Assembly (NCBI GenBank): GCA_018136815.1
Contig: CM030937.1
Span: forward strand, 5,350,632-5,414,631
DNA: 64,000 nt
Reading direction: 5' to 3'
Source of the DNA: Isochrysis galbana
Lineage: Eukaryota; Haptophyta; Isochrysidales; Isochrysidaceae
Position numbers and translations under genes: made by a program. The stretch's first letter is position 1, and the number at the start of each line of letters is the position of its first letter. This document shows positions 21,311 through 30,222 of this stretch, piece after piece. The notes below the pieces were generated by a model. That model was not told the origin of the DNA. It saw only the letters and a list, made by a program, of their open reading frames with translations, and did no database searches.

Positions 21311-21721
21311 ATGGCCCACGAGGCCATAGTTCTCTACCGCCAGCTCATGCGTGCGGCGAAGGGGTTCAGCAACTACAACTTCCGTGAGTATGCGCTTAGG
21401 TCAGTTCTGTCACCCGCCTCGCACATGCCATCTTCCCGCTCTCCCATACCTCTGGTTTCATTGGTGCCCTTGCTCGCTCTCTCAGGCATGTGAGGGACGA
21501 TTTCCGCCAGGCTGCTGCACTCAGAGGAGAGGAGGCAGAGCGTGCGATGGCCAAGGGGCGGGAGGAGCTTGTTTCGCTCCGACGGATGGCCGCAGTCAGT
21601 CAGTTGTACCCACAGGTTAGCGAGCATCAAGCCCTGCGGAAACTTGCAGCGCGTTGCCCTCTCTGATTGCGCTTCCCTTGCATGCCATCACTGCGCATAG
21701 GAAAAGCATGCGATGGAGTGA
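21311..21721 (+). CDS. LYRM4: LYRM4/ISD11, Fe-S cluster assembly partner of cysteine desulfurase
   Basis: ISD11 binds and stabilises mitochondrial NFS1 with acyl carrier protein. Three exons: 21311-21399, 21486-21615 and 21701-21721, total 79 residues. Exon 1 holds the LYR motif (VLYRQLMRAAKGFSNYNFREY). Exon 2 encodes HVRDDFRQAAALRGEEAE and the ELVSLRRMAAVSQLYP helix. The third exon is only 21 nt (EKHAME then stop), fixed by a CATAG acceptor and by the family's usual short C-terminus after LYP. If the second intron were retained, 12 other residues would follow before a stop. The start is the ATG after a CT-rich tract (21172-21290). Size and every conserved position agree with ISD11 rather than other LYRM proteins. 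Confidence 0.9.
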
Positions 21722-22224
21722 ACTGATGGCTATTGGGACCAACCGCGGGACGGCGTCGCCGAGAATCTGCTTGGCCACGGTAGTCGAGTCTTCCTGTACA
21801 GCAGCAATGTCATGCTGGAGCTTAGGTGGAGCATTTATGCTTACGCTTGATGCTGCTCAACGGCTCCAAGATGGATCCCGTGATCCCATTCTTAGGCTCG
21901 GGGTGAAATGTCAATGGCTTAAGACTGGAGTTCTCTGCGAAAATATCCCCGGGACATGCTGTGCATGGTGGCGTGGCGAGGTTGCCATTGCGTGCGCAGA
22001 TGTAGTACAAAGGAATACGCATGTTGACAGATGCAGCAAGGTGACGGGGCGCACAGTAACCTGCGTGTTGCGCGCATGATGAGGGATTGCTTTTGTTTTT
22101 TCTGTTCGAGTGCCTTCTAACACTGCTCCTTTCACTTTCGCCAGACATCACATACTGAACTTTCCTGTATTCAAGCAGAGATATAATAATAAAATATCTG
22201 CTGAGTGTCAGTACAAATAATAAT
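21722..22224. other. Non-coding, no gene seen
   Basis: The 3' flank of LYRM4. No conserved ORF. Ends in AT-rich sequence (ATAATAATAAAATAT) before the repeat cluster. Confidence 0.5.
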
Positions 22225-23165
22225 ACTGCCCAACCTGTTGTTATAATAGGGGACAATGGGGGCGTTCTGTGCCCCCCTCACCGGCCACTAACTTCCCTCC
22301 GGGGGGGGGTCGTCAGTCACTCTCATGCCCTGCCTCCTGGGGCATGGGCTGAGCACCCAACACCCTGACCCAGACCCCCAGCCACCAGCCAGTGGCCAGT
22401 GGGCGCTGGTCGGGACTCGCACTCCCAGGCCCACTTGGGCCAGCACTCTTACGCACTCTTCCCCCCCTCTCCTGGTCACTAGTAATCTAACTGAGCATTA
22501 GTACCACTACTCTCACTAGCCCGGCACTAACACGACAGCCCTCAGCGCACCTGCCCGTACACCTTGGCGCGTGCTGTTGTCACAGATACATACACCTATG
22601 CACCCCTCCACATCTCCCCCCTCGCAGGCCCCCGGCTCCCATTCTAACTCCCCACAAGTTAAAATGAGGGAAAACCCATTGAGGCGGACCGAACGACGCC
22701 GGCCGACTCTCCAGGAAAAAGCACCGGGGGGGGGGGGAGGAACCTCTCGTCAAAAAAGGAGAACGGCCCTTACCAGCTCACGCCGCGAGCAGTTCTCGAG
22801 AAATAAGCAACTGCGCCTCGAGTATACCTGCCACAAGGGTATCCGAGACGTCTTGAGCCGCTCCCTTCCCATCTCCCTCCTATCGCCAGTCGCCCCCCTT
22901 CGCCCGTTTGCTAACGCAAACGGGGCTCGTTTCTCACCACACTCCATCGGGGGGGGTGCAAATCCCCCCCTCTCCCTCATTCCATTCTCTTCCGCCCCGG
23001 TCCCTGCGGCGCGTCGCCATGCGGCGCGCCATGGCCTGCTCATAGAGGTCCTTCAGGGGCGCCCAGAGGGCCAGCAGGGGCAACTCAGGGGGCAGTGGAG
23101 GCTGGGGCTCAGCCCCTGGCCGGCGGCAGCGCAGGGGAGAGGGGGAGAGGGGGAGCGAGGAGCGA
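22225..23165. repeat. Family A retroposon cluster
   Basis: 22230-22480 has a family-type 5' end (CAACCTGTTGTTATAATAGG then a G/C-run block) in plus orientation. 22488-23165 is a second copy in minus orientation whose 3' hairpin (ATTAGTACC ... GGCACTAAC) lies at its left end. It runs through the internal block shared with 54742-55211 and 57108-57592 (for example GCGGCGCGTCGCCATGCGGC). Insertion duplications were not identified. Frames through it are not genes. Confidence 0.65.
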
Positions 23166-23338
23166 GAAGGGGAGCGAGAGAGAGGGAGAGGGAGAGGGAG
23201 ATCACGACAAATTGCCACAAGTTTGATTGACCAAAAGTTTGGGTGGTCCGCCACAAGAATCCCGCAAGAACGGCCGACAAGTTTGGGCAAGTCGGGCTAA
23301 AAGTATTGACCTGGCTTGCCCAAACTTGTCCAAACTTG

Positions 23339-23583
23339 CGGTTCCTTGCACCGGCGATACCTGAACGCGCGACTTAGCCTAAAAACGCGAGGAGCACGCA
23401 AGGAGGTAAGCCAGGTGAGGGGCAAGCAGGCGACAAGGGAGGCGACAAAGGAGGCGAGGGCAACAAGGGCGAATGTCGAACGAATGTAGTATCCTGCGAC
23501 GGTGACTAGTGACTAGCCTGCAAGGAGGGGACATAGAAACGCAGACAACTTCTAAAACAAAAAGGTCGATCGCGGATGCGACA
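23339..23583. repeat. Dispersed repeat R, copy 2
   Basis: Matches 14887-15102 in the same orientation, with small indels (an extra GGCGACAAAG-type unit). It is joined directly to the copia-type RNase H segment, so it may belong to that element's interior. Confidence 0.6.
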
Positions 23584-24265
23584 GACGCATCTTGGGGTTC
23601 CTCCCCTAACCCTTTCTCGGGTCACATCATCATGTACTGCGGAGCGGCGGTCTCATATTCGGCACGCAAACTGAAGATAATTCCACAATCCTCTGCCGAA
23701 GCCGAAATCGCTGCATATATATACTAATTAATGGAGCCAAGGATCTAAGGTTCGTTCTTACTAGAGTTTCTCGAAGCGGATTACTCTCTTCCGGTTGCTA
23801 TCCATTGCGACAACTCAGCCACAATCGCTTCAATCAAGAATCCTAGTGTTACGGCTCGCACTCGTCACTACGAAAATTGGCTTTGGTTTGGCCGCAAGCA
23901 ATTTCTCGATCTTATCTCAACTCCTTCGTGGCTGTCGACCAACAACCAAATTGCCGACATGATGACCAAGGCTCTAGAAAAGGGGAAGTTCGTTTCGTTC
24001 CGCAACAAGTCGCTCGGATCATTTTAGCGACTTGTCTCACTTCCGCATGTCCCACCGGTCAACCTGCAAACTCTCTTAGAGTTGACAGGCCTCATGCCGT
24101 AGTGGTAGTGGAGCCATTATTACGCCTTTATCGGCCTAATGAGAATCCTTCGTCGGCCTATGCGTCATCTCGCTTGAGCTCGATTCAGTCCTGACGTATG
24201 CTTGTATCTTTGATTGGGAATGACGTCGGATGGGAAATAGGGATTCGCCTTTGGCGATGGGGGAG
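23584..24265 (+). pseudogene. Copia-type RNase H remnant
   Basis: Ty1/copia polyprotein end. The frame ending at 23727 has TDASWGSS and PQSSAEAEIAAY, the first catalytic Asp and Glu of RNase H. After a stop and frame change, IHCDNSATIASIKN (near 23800) and NNQIADMMTKALEKGKF (near 23942) give the later Asp residues and the copia C-terminus. Integrase and reverse transcriptase are missing, so the element is 5'-truncated as well as frameshifted. It is followed by a purine tract (GATGGGGGAG) and an LTR-like start. Confidence 0.8.
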
Positions 24266-24480
24266 TGTCAGAGTTTTCTTGTTGTCCTAGTTTAATCCTA
24301 GTGCTGAGGGACCGTGCCTCATCGGCAACGGAGCCCCTCCCCCGCGATGGGGGTGTGCGCGGTTGGTGCATGGCTCGTCCGGTGTATGTGGCTAGGGATG
24401 CTAGCCAACAAGACCTCTTACAAGACTACAATTTCTAACGGCCAGCCTGTTCAGCGACGCGAATATGCTACTACTAGTCA
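24266..24480 (+). repeat. Probable copia 3' LTR
   Basis: Begins TGTCAGAGTTTTC immediately after the polypurine tract at 24254-24265, as copia 3' LTRs do. The right border is uncertain (no matching 5' LTR is present). It lies within 100 bp of the dioxygenase gene start. Confidence 0.5.
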
Positions 24481-24561
24481 GTTTCGGGCATTCCCCCAAG
24501 TGTGAGGACGTTTCGTCGGCACTTTTTCATATGCGGCTGCGGGGTGGAGCTTCTTCTGCCG

Positions 24562-25656
24562 ATGACGCGGGTGTGGCCGCCGCCAGCGTCGCCGCCAGTG
24601 CGCTCGCTGCTGGGCGGTGTGGCTCGCCGTCTCTCCTCGGTGGGGCATAGCGGCCACCTGTCATCTGGCACCTCGCTTCTCTCGCTGCGCAACCAGCACG
24701 ACGCGCCCGAGCACGAGGGTGGCCTCTGTCAGAAGCAGTCGTATCTCTTCGATCTCAACGGCTTCCTGGTGGTCCGTGGCCTCTTCGATGCGCGGACGGT
24801 GGCGCGAGCGAACGAGGCGATCGACGCGCACGACGATCAGATGCATGAGCGCGTGGGAAGACTACGGACCTCGGCGCTCTACGGACGCGAGTCGAGTGCG
24901 CTCCGAGGGGACGGTGTGACGGGCCGCAAAGACATGGGGGGCATGCTGGGATGGGAAGCGCCGCATCGCGAGCCATTCCGGGAGGTGTTGTGCCACCCCA
25001 GACTGGCACCGCTCCTAACCGGGTTACTCGGCGTCGGCTACCGCCTAGATCACTCGCCGCTCCTCCTCGTGCAAGAGCAGGGTGCGGAAGGGCACACGTT
25101 GCATGGTGGCGCAGTGACGGAGTCGGGCGAGCCGGCCTGGCCGCTGGCATATGAATTCCGACACGGGCAGATGCGCAACCAGCTCCTCACCGTATGCATG
25201 CAGCTTAGTGATGCAGCGCCAGGCGACGGCGGCTTCTGTGTGGTGCCCGGCTCGCATAAGGCCAACTTTGCGGTCCCTCCAGCGCTAGCAGATCTCGCCG
25301 ACCCGGAGCTCGCCCAGTTTGTCACTCAACCTGAGGTGCGTGCAGGCGATTGTCTCATCTTCTCGGAAGCTGTGCTGCATGGCACCCTGCCATGGACGGC
25401 GTCACATCAGCGCCGAACTGTCATCTATCGTTTCGCGCCCGCTGGGAGCGCCTACGGACGCGGATACACCCCGAACTGGACTGCAGCGACGACCGAAGAT
25501 ATGACTCCTGCACAAGCAGCGGTGATGCTGCCTCCCTTCCACCCACGGATGAATCGGCCGTACGTAGGCACAGACGGCGAGGTAGTCGAGCCTCGTGCGC
25601 GCGAGGACTTCAAAGTGGAATTTGATGAGCGCGTGTTTGGTGCGCGATACTTTTAA
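24562..25656 (+). CDS. Phytanoyl-CoA dioxygenase-like (PhyH) oxygenase
   Basis: A 364-residue single-exon gene. The frame is open from 24502 (GTG), but the first in-frame ATG is 24562. The N-terminal ~45 residues are Ser/Arg/Pro-rich and may be an organelle presequence. The rest matches Fe(II)/2-oxoglutarate oxygenases of the PhyH family: YLFDLNGFLVVRGLFD (about 60), HTLHGG at the first metal-ligand position (about 180), DGGFCVVPGSHK (about 228), VLHGTLPW with the distal His (about 275), and RRTVIYRF with the 2-oxoglutarate Arg (about 285). The usual HxD ligand pair appears as LHGG, so the Asp ligand is not evident. The substrate is unknown. The copia LTR just upstream may have displaced or donated promoter sequence. 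Confidence 0.8.
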   Translation: MTRVWPPPASPPVRSLLGGVARRLSSVGHSGHLSSGTSLLSLRNQHDAPEHEGGLCQKQSYLFDLNGFLVVRGLFDARTVARANEAIDAHDDQMHERVGRLRTSALYGRESSALRGDGVTGRKDMGGMLGWEAPHREPFREVLCHPRLAPLLTGLLGVGYRLDHSPLLLVQEQGAEGHTLHGGAVTESGEPAWPLAYEFRHGQMRNQLLTVCMQLSDAAPGDGGFCVVPGSHKANFAVPPALADLADPELAQFVTQPEVRAGDCLIFSEAVLHGTLPWTASHQRRTVIYRFAPAGSAYGRGYTPNWTAATTEDMTPAQAAVMLPPFHPRMNRPYVGTDGEVVEPRAREDFKVEFDERVFGARYF

Positions 25657-26470
25657 GCCCGTCTTTTTGGTGCCCTACGATCATCCAATTGAGGGCAAGT
25701 GGGAATCGCCAAAAGGAGCGGCAAATGACCAGCGACCACGATATGCATGCGTGATCTTAGACACCGCTTGTGTTGTCCTGTTATCCCTTGCTCGCGCCTA
25801 CACTGCCATTGGTTAATGCTTTTTTTCGGCAGCATGAGAACAGCTGTGTTAGTCGACACGGTCATGTTTTTAGCATCCACACAGAGATAACACACACAAC
25901 TACTTTTTGAAGTATGCCCTGCGGTGCTTGTTGTTCTTATTCAGTGTTGCAGAGCCAAATTCAGCTGCAAGGTGGGCAGGGAGGGAGGGGGAGGGGCAGG
26001 GACAGGGAGGACTGGATCGATCGGAGAAACGCTACTTCGAAATGTTCTCGCCACGCACGCAGCTTTGGCTTCGGACCCACGCCGATGAGTGCGCCACTTA
26101 GTCTCGCGCAGCATTTCCCCCCCTCTGCTGAAGAGGCCGGACCGCTGGCGAGTTGAATATGAAAACTCCGCCCCGCCAATCGAGGAATGTCTTCCTCAAG
26201 GCGCCTGAGGAGCTCGAGTGCCCATAGCAAGCCCCTCGAAAGTCGGTATCTCTCCAGCGGTATGATACGCTGAAGTCTTTCAGATTGATGGAAATCTCCC
26301 GGGAGCACAGTGGGAGATCTGGTACCAAAAAGTGACAATAAGGGCTCGCTCCAGCGGCTATCTCCCCGTGTGCCGGGGACTTACCCGCTGCAGCGGCCGC
26401 GGAGGCCCGCCGCGCGCCGCTCCCCTCCCCCCCCCTTCCCCCACTCCTCTCTGGCAGCCCAGCTTGCCAC
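25657..26470. other. Non-coding, no gene seen
   Basis: The 3' flank of the dioxygenase gene. 26100-26140 (GCGCAGCATTTCCCCCC) reappears inverted at about 31425-31465. C-rich runs at 26425-26445. No ORF with support. Confidence 0.5.
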
Positions 26471-26930
26471 AGGGGTGTTAAGGTTGTGAATAGGTTGCAA
26501 TCGGAGCCAACATGTTTGAACCTATTAGTGCTCGAGAGCCAACATATTAGATAGTATTAGCAGCATGCCGCCAACATATTAGATAGTATTAGTGCTTTTG
26601 AGGAGGGGTATTAACGGTATTTGCTTGTTAACATGTTAACAGTACAGGTATATGTATGTATTATAATAAGGGCTAAGGGGCCCTTGCCCTTGCTTGCTTG
26701 ACCCTTGAGGTACCCTTGCTTGTTGCTTGGTTGGTACTACTGAGGAGAAAACGAAAGAAGAGCCGCGGCGTGAGCTGCGGCGTTAGTATAGTAGAAGACA
26801 ATATAGAAATAGAAGTCATATACAAAATAACAGCTTTTATCAATTTCTACTTTTGTATCGCTAGACTACTGACACAAGTCCAGCATTGATTTTTCGGTTT
26901 TTCGTCGGCAACCCGACAAGCAGTAGCAAC

Positions 26931-29900
26931 ATGGGGAAGCGCAAGAGTCAGGGGAGCAGCGCCGACGAGGAGTTGTTCGAGGTGGACCGCATCAAGGCGC
27001 GCAAACTGGAGAACGGCCACCCCGTGTACCTGATCGCATGGAAGGGCTACGCGGACGAAAAGCACGACACCTGGGAGCCCTTGTCCAACCTGGCCGGCAT
27101 CGAGCAAGACGTGGCAGCGTTCGAGGCCAAGCAGCGGAAGGAGATGCTGGACTTCGCGGAGAACCTGCGGGCGAGGAAGAAGAAGCAGGCGGACACGAAC
27201 AAGGCGTTGGACAATGAGGAGGCCGACAGCTCGGCACGAACAACCTGGGCCTCTCTGCTGCACCCCGCCAATGCGGGCGGTGCGGATTCAAAGAGTCTGT
27301 TGAAGGGAACCATTTCCAAGTCCGCCACCGGACTCGAAGGGAAGAAGAAGGCAGCCATATGGATGAGGTACAAGCCCGACGTGTCCACGAACGCCAAGCC
27401 GAAGCACTACGTTTGCCAAGAGCTGGTAGGCCAAGGTGAGAAGGCCAAGATCTGCGGCACGGTCCTCAACGCATCGACAGGTCCGACGAGCTTGTGGAAT
27501 CATCACGCCGGCAAGCACAAGAACGCCTACCAGGAGCTGAAGGGCTACCTCAACGTCGAGGTGTCCGACCCCGGCGTGAGCATTGGCGACTCGTTCCAAC
27601 GCACCCTTAAGGCGGCTGCGTTCTCTGACGCCCGCAAGGCTGAGTGCGATTTGGCGTGCGCTCGCTGGCTCGTCAAGTCGGCGAGGCCAGTGTCGTTGCC
27701 CGAGACGGACGAGCCGTTCCGCAACATGATCTCCATCTTGACGCGCGACGCATGGAAGCCACCAAACCGTCGCAACGTGGCTGACAACATCCTCAAGCTC
27801 TCGGCAAGTGGTCAAGTGCGCGTCCAAGTTTGGTTTAGCAACATGGTGATGGACGGCGTCAAACCATCTATGGCCGGAGACATCTGGTCGCACAAGGGCT
27901 GCTCCCTCATGGGCATTTGCATGTACGGCATCAACTCCAACTGGGTGCTCGACGAGTGGCTGGTGGCCGCCACACCGTTCGGTACGACTCGGCACACGGG
28001 CAAGGCCATCGACGATGTGACCGTTGAGGCTTTGCAGCGCCAGGGCATCAAGTGGCGTGAAGGGGGCACTGTGTACGAGGCTCTCCACGGAAAGGTGTCA
28101 GACAACGCCTCGAACATGGTCAAGGGTTGGACGGGATTCGACGGCGGATTCTGCGCCGACCACACCATAGAGCTCTCCGTCAAGTGCTTCACCGGGGCCA
28201 ATGGAGTTAAGCAGACGTTCGCGCGCGCCAAGGGTATCGTCGCCTATTTTCATCGCTCGACCGCGGGCATCCAAGACTTGGGGGTGATTCAGAAGCAACT
28301 TGGCCTCCCCATCAAGAAACCCGTCCAAGATGTAGCGACGCGATGGTTCTCGTCATACATGATGGCCGAATGGTTCCTCGAGCAACGCGAGGCTGTGCAG
28401 ATGTACGACGTCAAGTTCGGTTCCGAGGCGGCGAAAAATGACGCTTACAAGGACAATCGCCTCACGCACGCGGATTGGACGATCTTGGAGCAGAGCATGG
28501 CCGTGCTCGCGCCGTGTGCACAAGCGACAAAGCACCTCGAGGGCACGAATTACGTCACTATCTCGATTGTTTTGCCTTACCTCTACCGCCTCATCGATGG
28601 CACAGCAGACGGGCCTCTGCGTCTGCCTCACAAGGAGACCGGCCAGCAGTGGCTCCGCGTGGGACAAATTGATCACCAAGTGCGCCACGCTCGCCAACTC
28701 CTTCACGAAGATTTCAAGCGGCGCTGGATCGACGAACTCCCCATCGCCCAGCGGGAAACATTGGACATGTGCACGCTCCTTGACCCGCGCTTCAAGGGCT
28801 ACAACTTCCCTGGGCTTGCTCCGGGCACGAACTTGGACTTCGAGCGTGAGCATGCCATTTCCCTACTGCGGCGCGTGTGGGGCAACGAGTGGAAGACTAA
28901 CAGCGCTGCACCTGCTGCCGGCACCAGTTCAGCCCCTCGTGAAAAGCCCAGCAAGAAGCTTACGCCAGCGGCTGGGAGGCAGGCAGCGAGCTCGTTCTTC
29001 TCGACGCCACTCGTCCCCGACGAACCTTTGGACGAGCCGGATGATGGCGACGTTGCAACCACGGACGAACTTGAGCGCTACTTCATGCTCCACGCCGAAA
29101 AGAATATGGACTTGGACGTGCTCGCGTGGTGGAAGGCCCGCGATCACAGCAACCTTGCGGATCCGGCCTCGGGAACGCCTGCCGGTCTGCCGACGCTGGC
29201 CAAGATGGCGCGGCAGTACCTCGGTTGTCCGGCGTCTAGGGCCTGACAAGAGTTGCCGGCAACTTTTTGAGCAACTTTGGGGTGTTTGAGAGGGCGAGCA
29301 ACTTTTGAGCAACTTTAAGGGCCACAGGCAACATTGAGCAACTCGAGCAACTTACCTAGCAACTTACCCATAGATAGGCCCGTTAGAGGAGCAACCTACC
29401 CCTCCTAGATCTATAGATAGGCCGAGCGTGCAACTTTAACTTTAACCCCTCTGCCTCTTCTTATTCACATAATAAACATCGGTGGATCGATAGAAGAGCA
29501 CCTACTTGCGGATCGCCCCCCTCCCCTCTGCCTCTTCTTATTCACATAAACATCATGTTTATGTATGAAAAGTGCATGGGTTCTAACGCCCGCGTCGCTA
29601 TCTTGTTCCCTGCAGTGTTCCCAGCATCCAGCATTCCCTCTCGCCGCGCTGACGCCCGGCAGCACGCGGCGCGGCGATCGCGGCGCAATGAACAATGAAC
29701 GAGCAACTCCGAGCAACTTCGAGCAACTCTGCGAGCAACTTTGCCCCTTTTGGGGCCTATTTCGAGCAACTTTTGCGAGCAACTTTGGGGGTCTGAGCGA
29801 GCAACTCTTGTCAGGCCCTACCGGCGTCCTCGGCGGGCGTCGAGCGCATGTTCAGTCGTGCAGGAAAGATGCACGATGACCTCAAGGCTGCTCAGTCAGA

Positions 29901-29946
29901 CTCCACATTGGAGCATAGCCTCTTGGCAGCAGCCAACGCGCTTTGA
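26931..29946 (+). pseudogene. Chromodomain-BED-hAT transposase, interrupted by a nested element
   Basis: Starts at the ATG at 26931 (the frame is open from 26886 without an ATG). Order: basic N-terminus; chromodomain at about residues 14-68 (FEVDRI, VYLIAWKGY, DTWEP); charged helix (about 68-100); BED-like zinc finger at about 143-203 (two Cys, then HHAGKH); RNase H-like hAT core from about 286 with the first Asp in AGDIWSHKGCSL, then SDNASNM, CADHTIEL, TRWFSSYMM and LLDPRFK. The frame stops at 29246, ten bases into a nested element inserted at 29237. The frame resumes after the second duplication (29829) with SAGVERMFSRAGKMHDDL and ends at 29946. So the dimerisation motif is cut off in the product as it stands (771 residues). 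No other disabling change was seen, which points to a recent insertion. Whether the nested element could be spliced out is unknown. Confidence 0.92.
29237..29820. mobile_element. Nested non-autonomous hAT-type element, 584 bp
   Basis: Perfect 20-bp terminal inverted repeats (TAGGGCCTGACAAGAGTTGC) and a perfect 8-bp duplication CCGGCGTC (29229-29236 and 29821-29828). Subterminal regions are full of GAGCAACTT in both halves (at least ten copies), as for hAT transposase-binding sites. It has no transposase ORF. Its ends differ from those of the host element and of the element at 42283, so it depends on a third hAT family. It also contains an internal repeat, CCTCTGCCTCTTCTTATTCA, at 29448-29467 and 29526-29545. 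Confidence 0.95.
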
Positions 29947-30222
29947 ATTTTGAATCTCTCATCTTGTGTCCTATGTGCTCCCCCGCGCGTGCTCTTGTGT
30001 CTGTGTCCGCGTTCGTTCGTGCGTTCGTTCCGCACTGCGACAGGGGGGCCGCGAAGGCGAAGGGGACTAATAGGGTGTTAACATTGGTAGACGACTTCGG
30101 CTATCTTGTTAGATAGTATTAGTTGATTTGTGCTAACAGCATTGCGGGTGTTAGTTGGGAAGCCAACTTGGTAGCTTATTAACATGGTAACAAGTAAACA
30201 TATTCACAGCCTTAAGGGGTGT

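Larger units (their letters stand above)
26479..30214 (+). mobile_element. Autonomous-type hAT transposon with chromodomain transposase
   Basis: Terminal inverted repeats: TAAGGTTGTGAATAGGTT at the left, and on the reversed right end TAAGGCTGTGAATATGTT (two mismatches). The perfect 8-bp duplication AGGGGTGT flanks it (26471-26478 and 30215-30222), the hAT hallmark. Subterminal repeats of TTAGATAGTATTAG occur at 26547-26560, 26579-26592 and 30109-30122 and are likely transposase sites. It encodes one transposase gene and contains a nested element at 29237-29820. Without that insertion it would be 3144 bp. It inserted between the PhyH-like and RBM8A genes. Confidence 0.93.

Noticed and set aside
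22571..23230. 219-codon plus-strand ORF
   Set aside because: It runs across family A retroposon sequence and its reading is not kept in the other copies.
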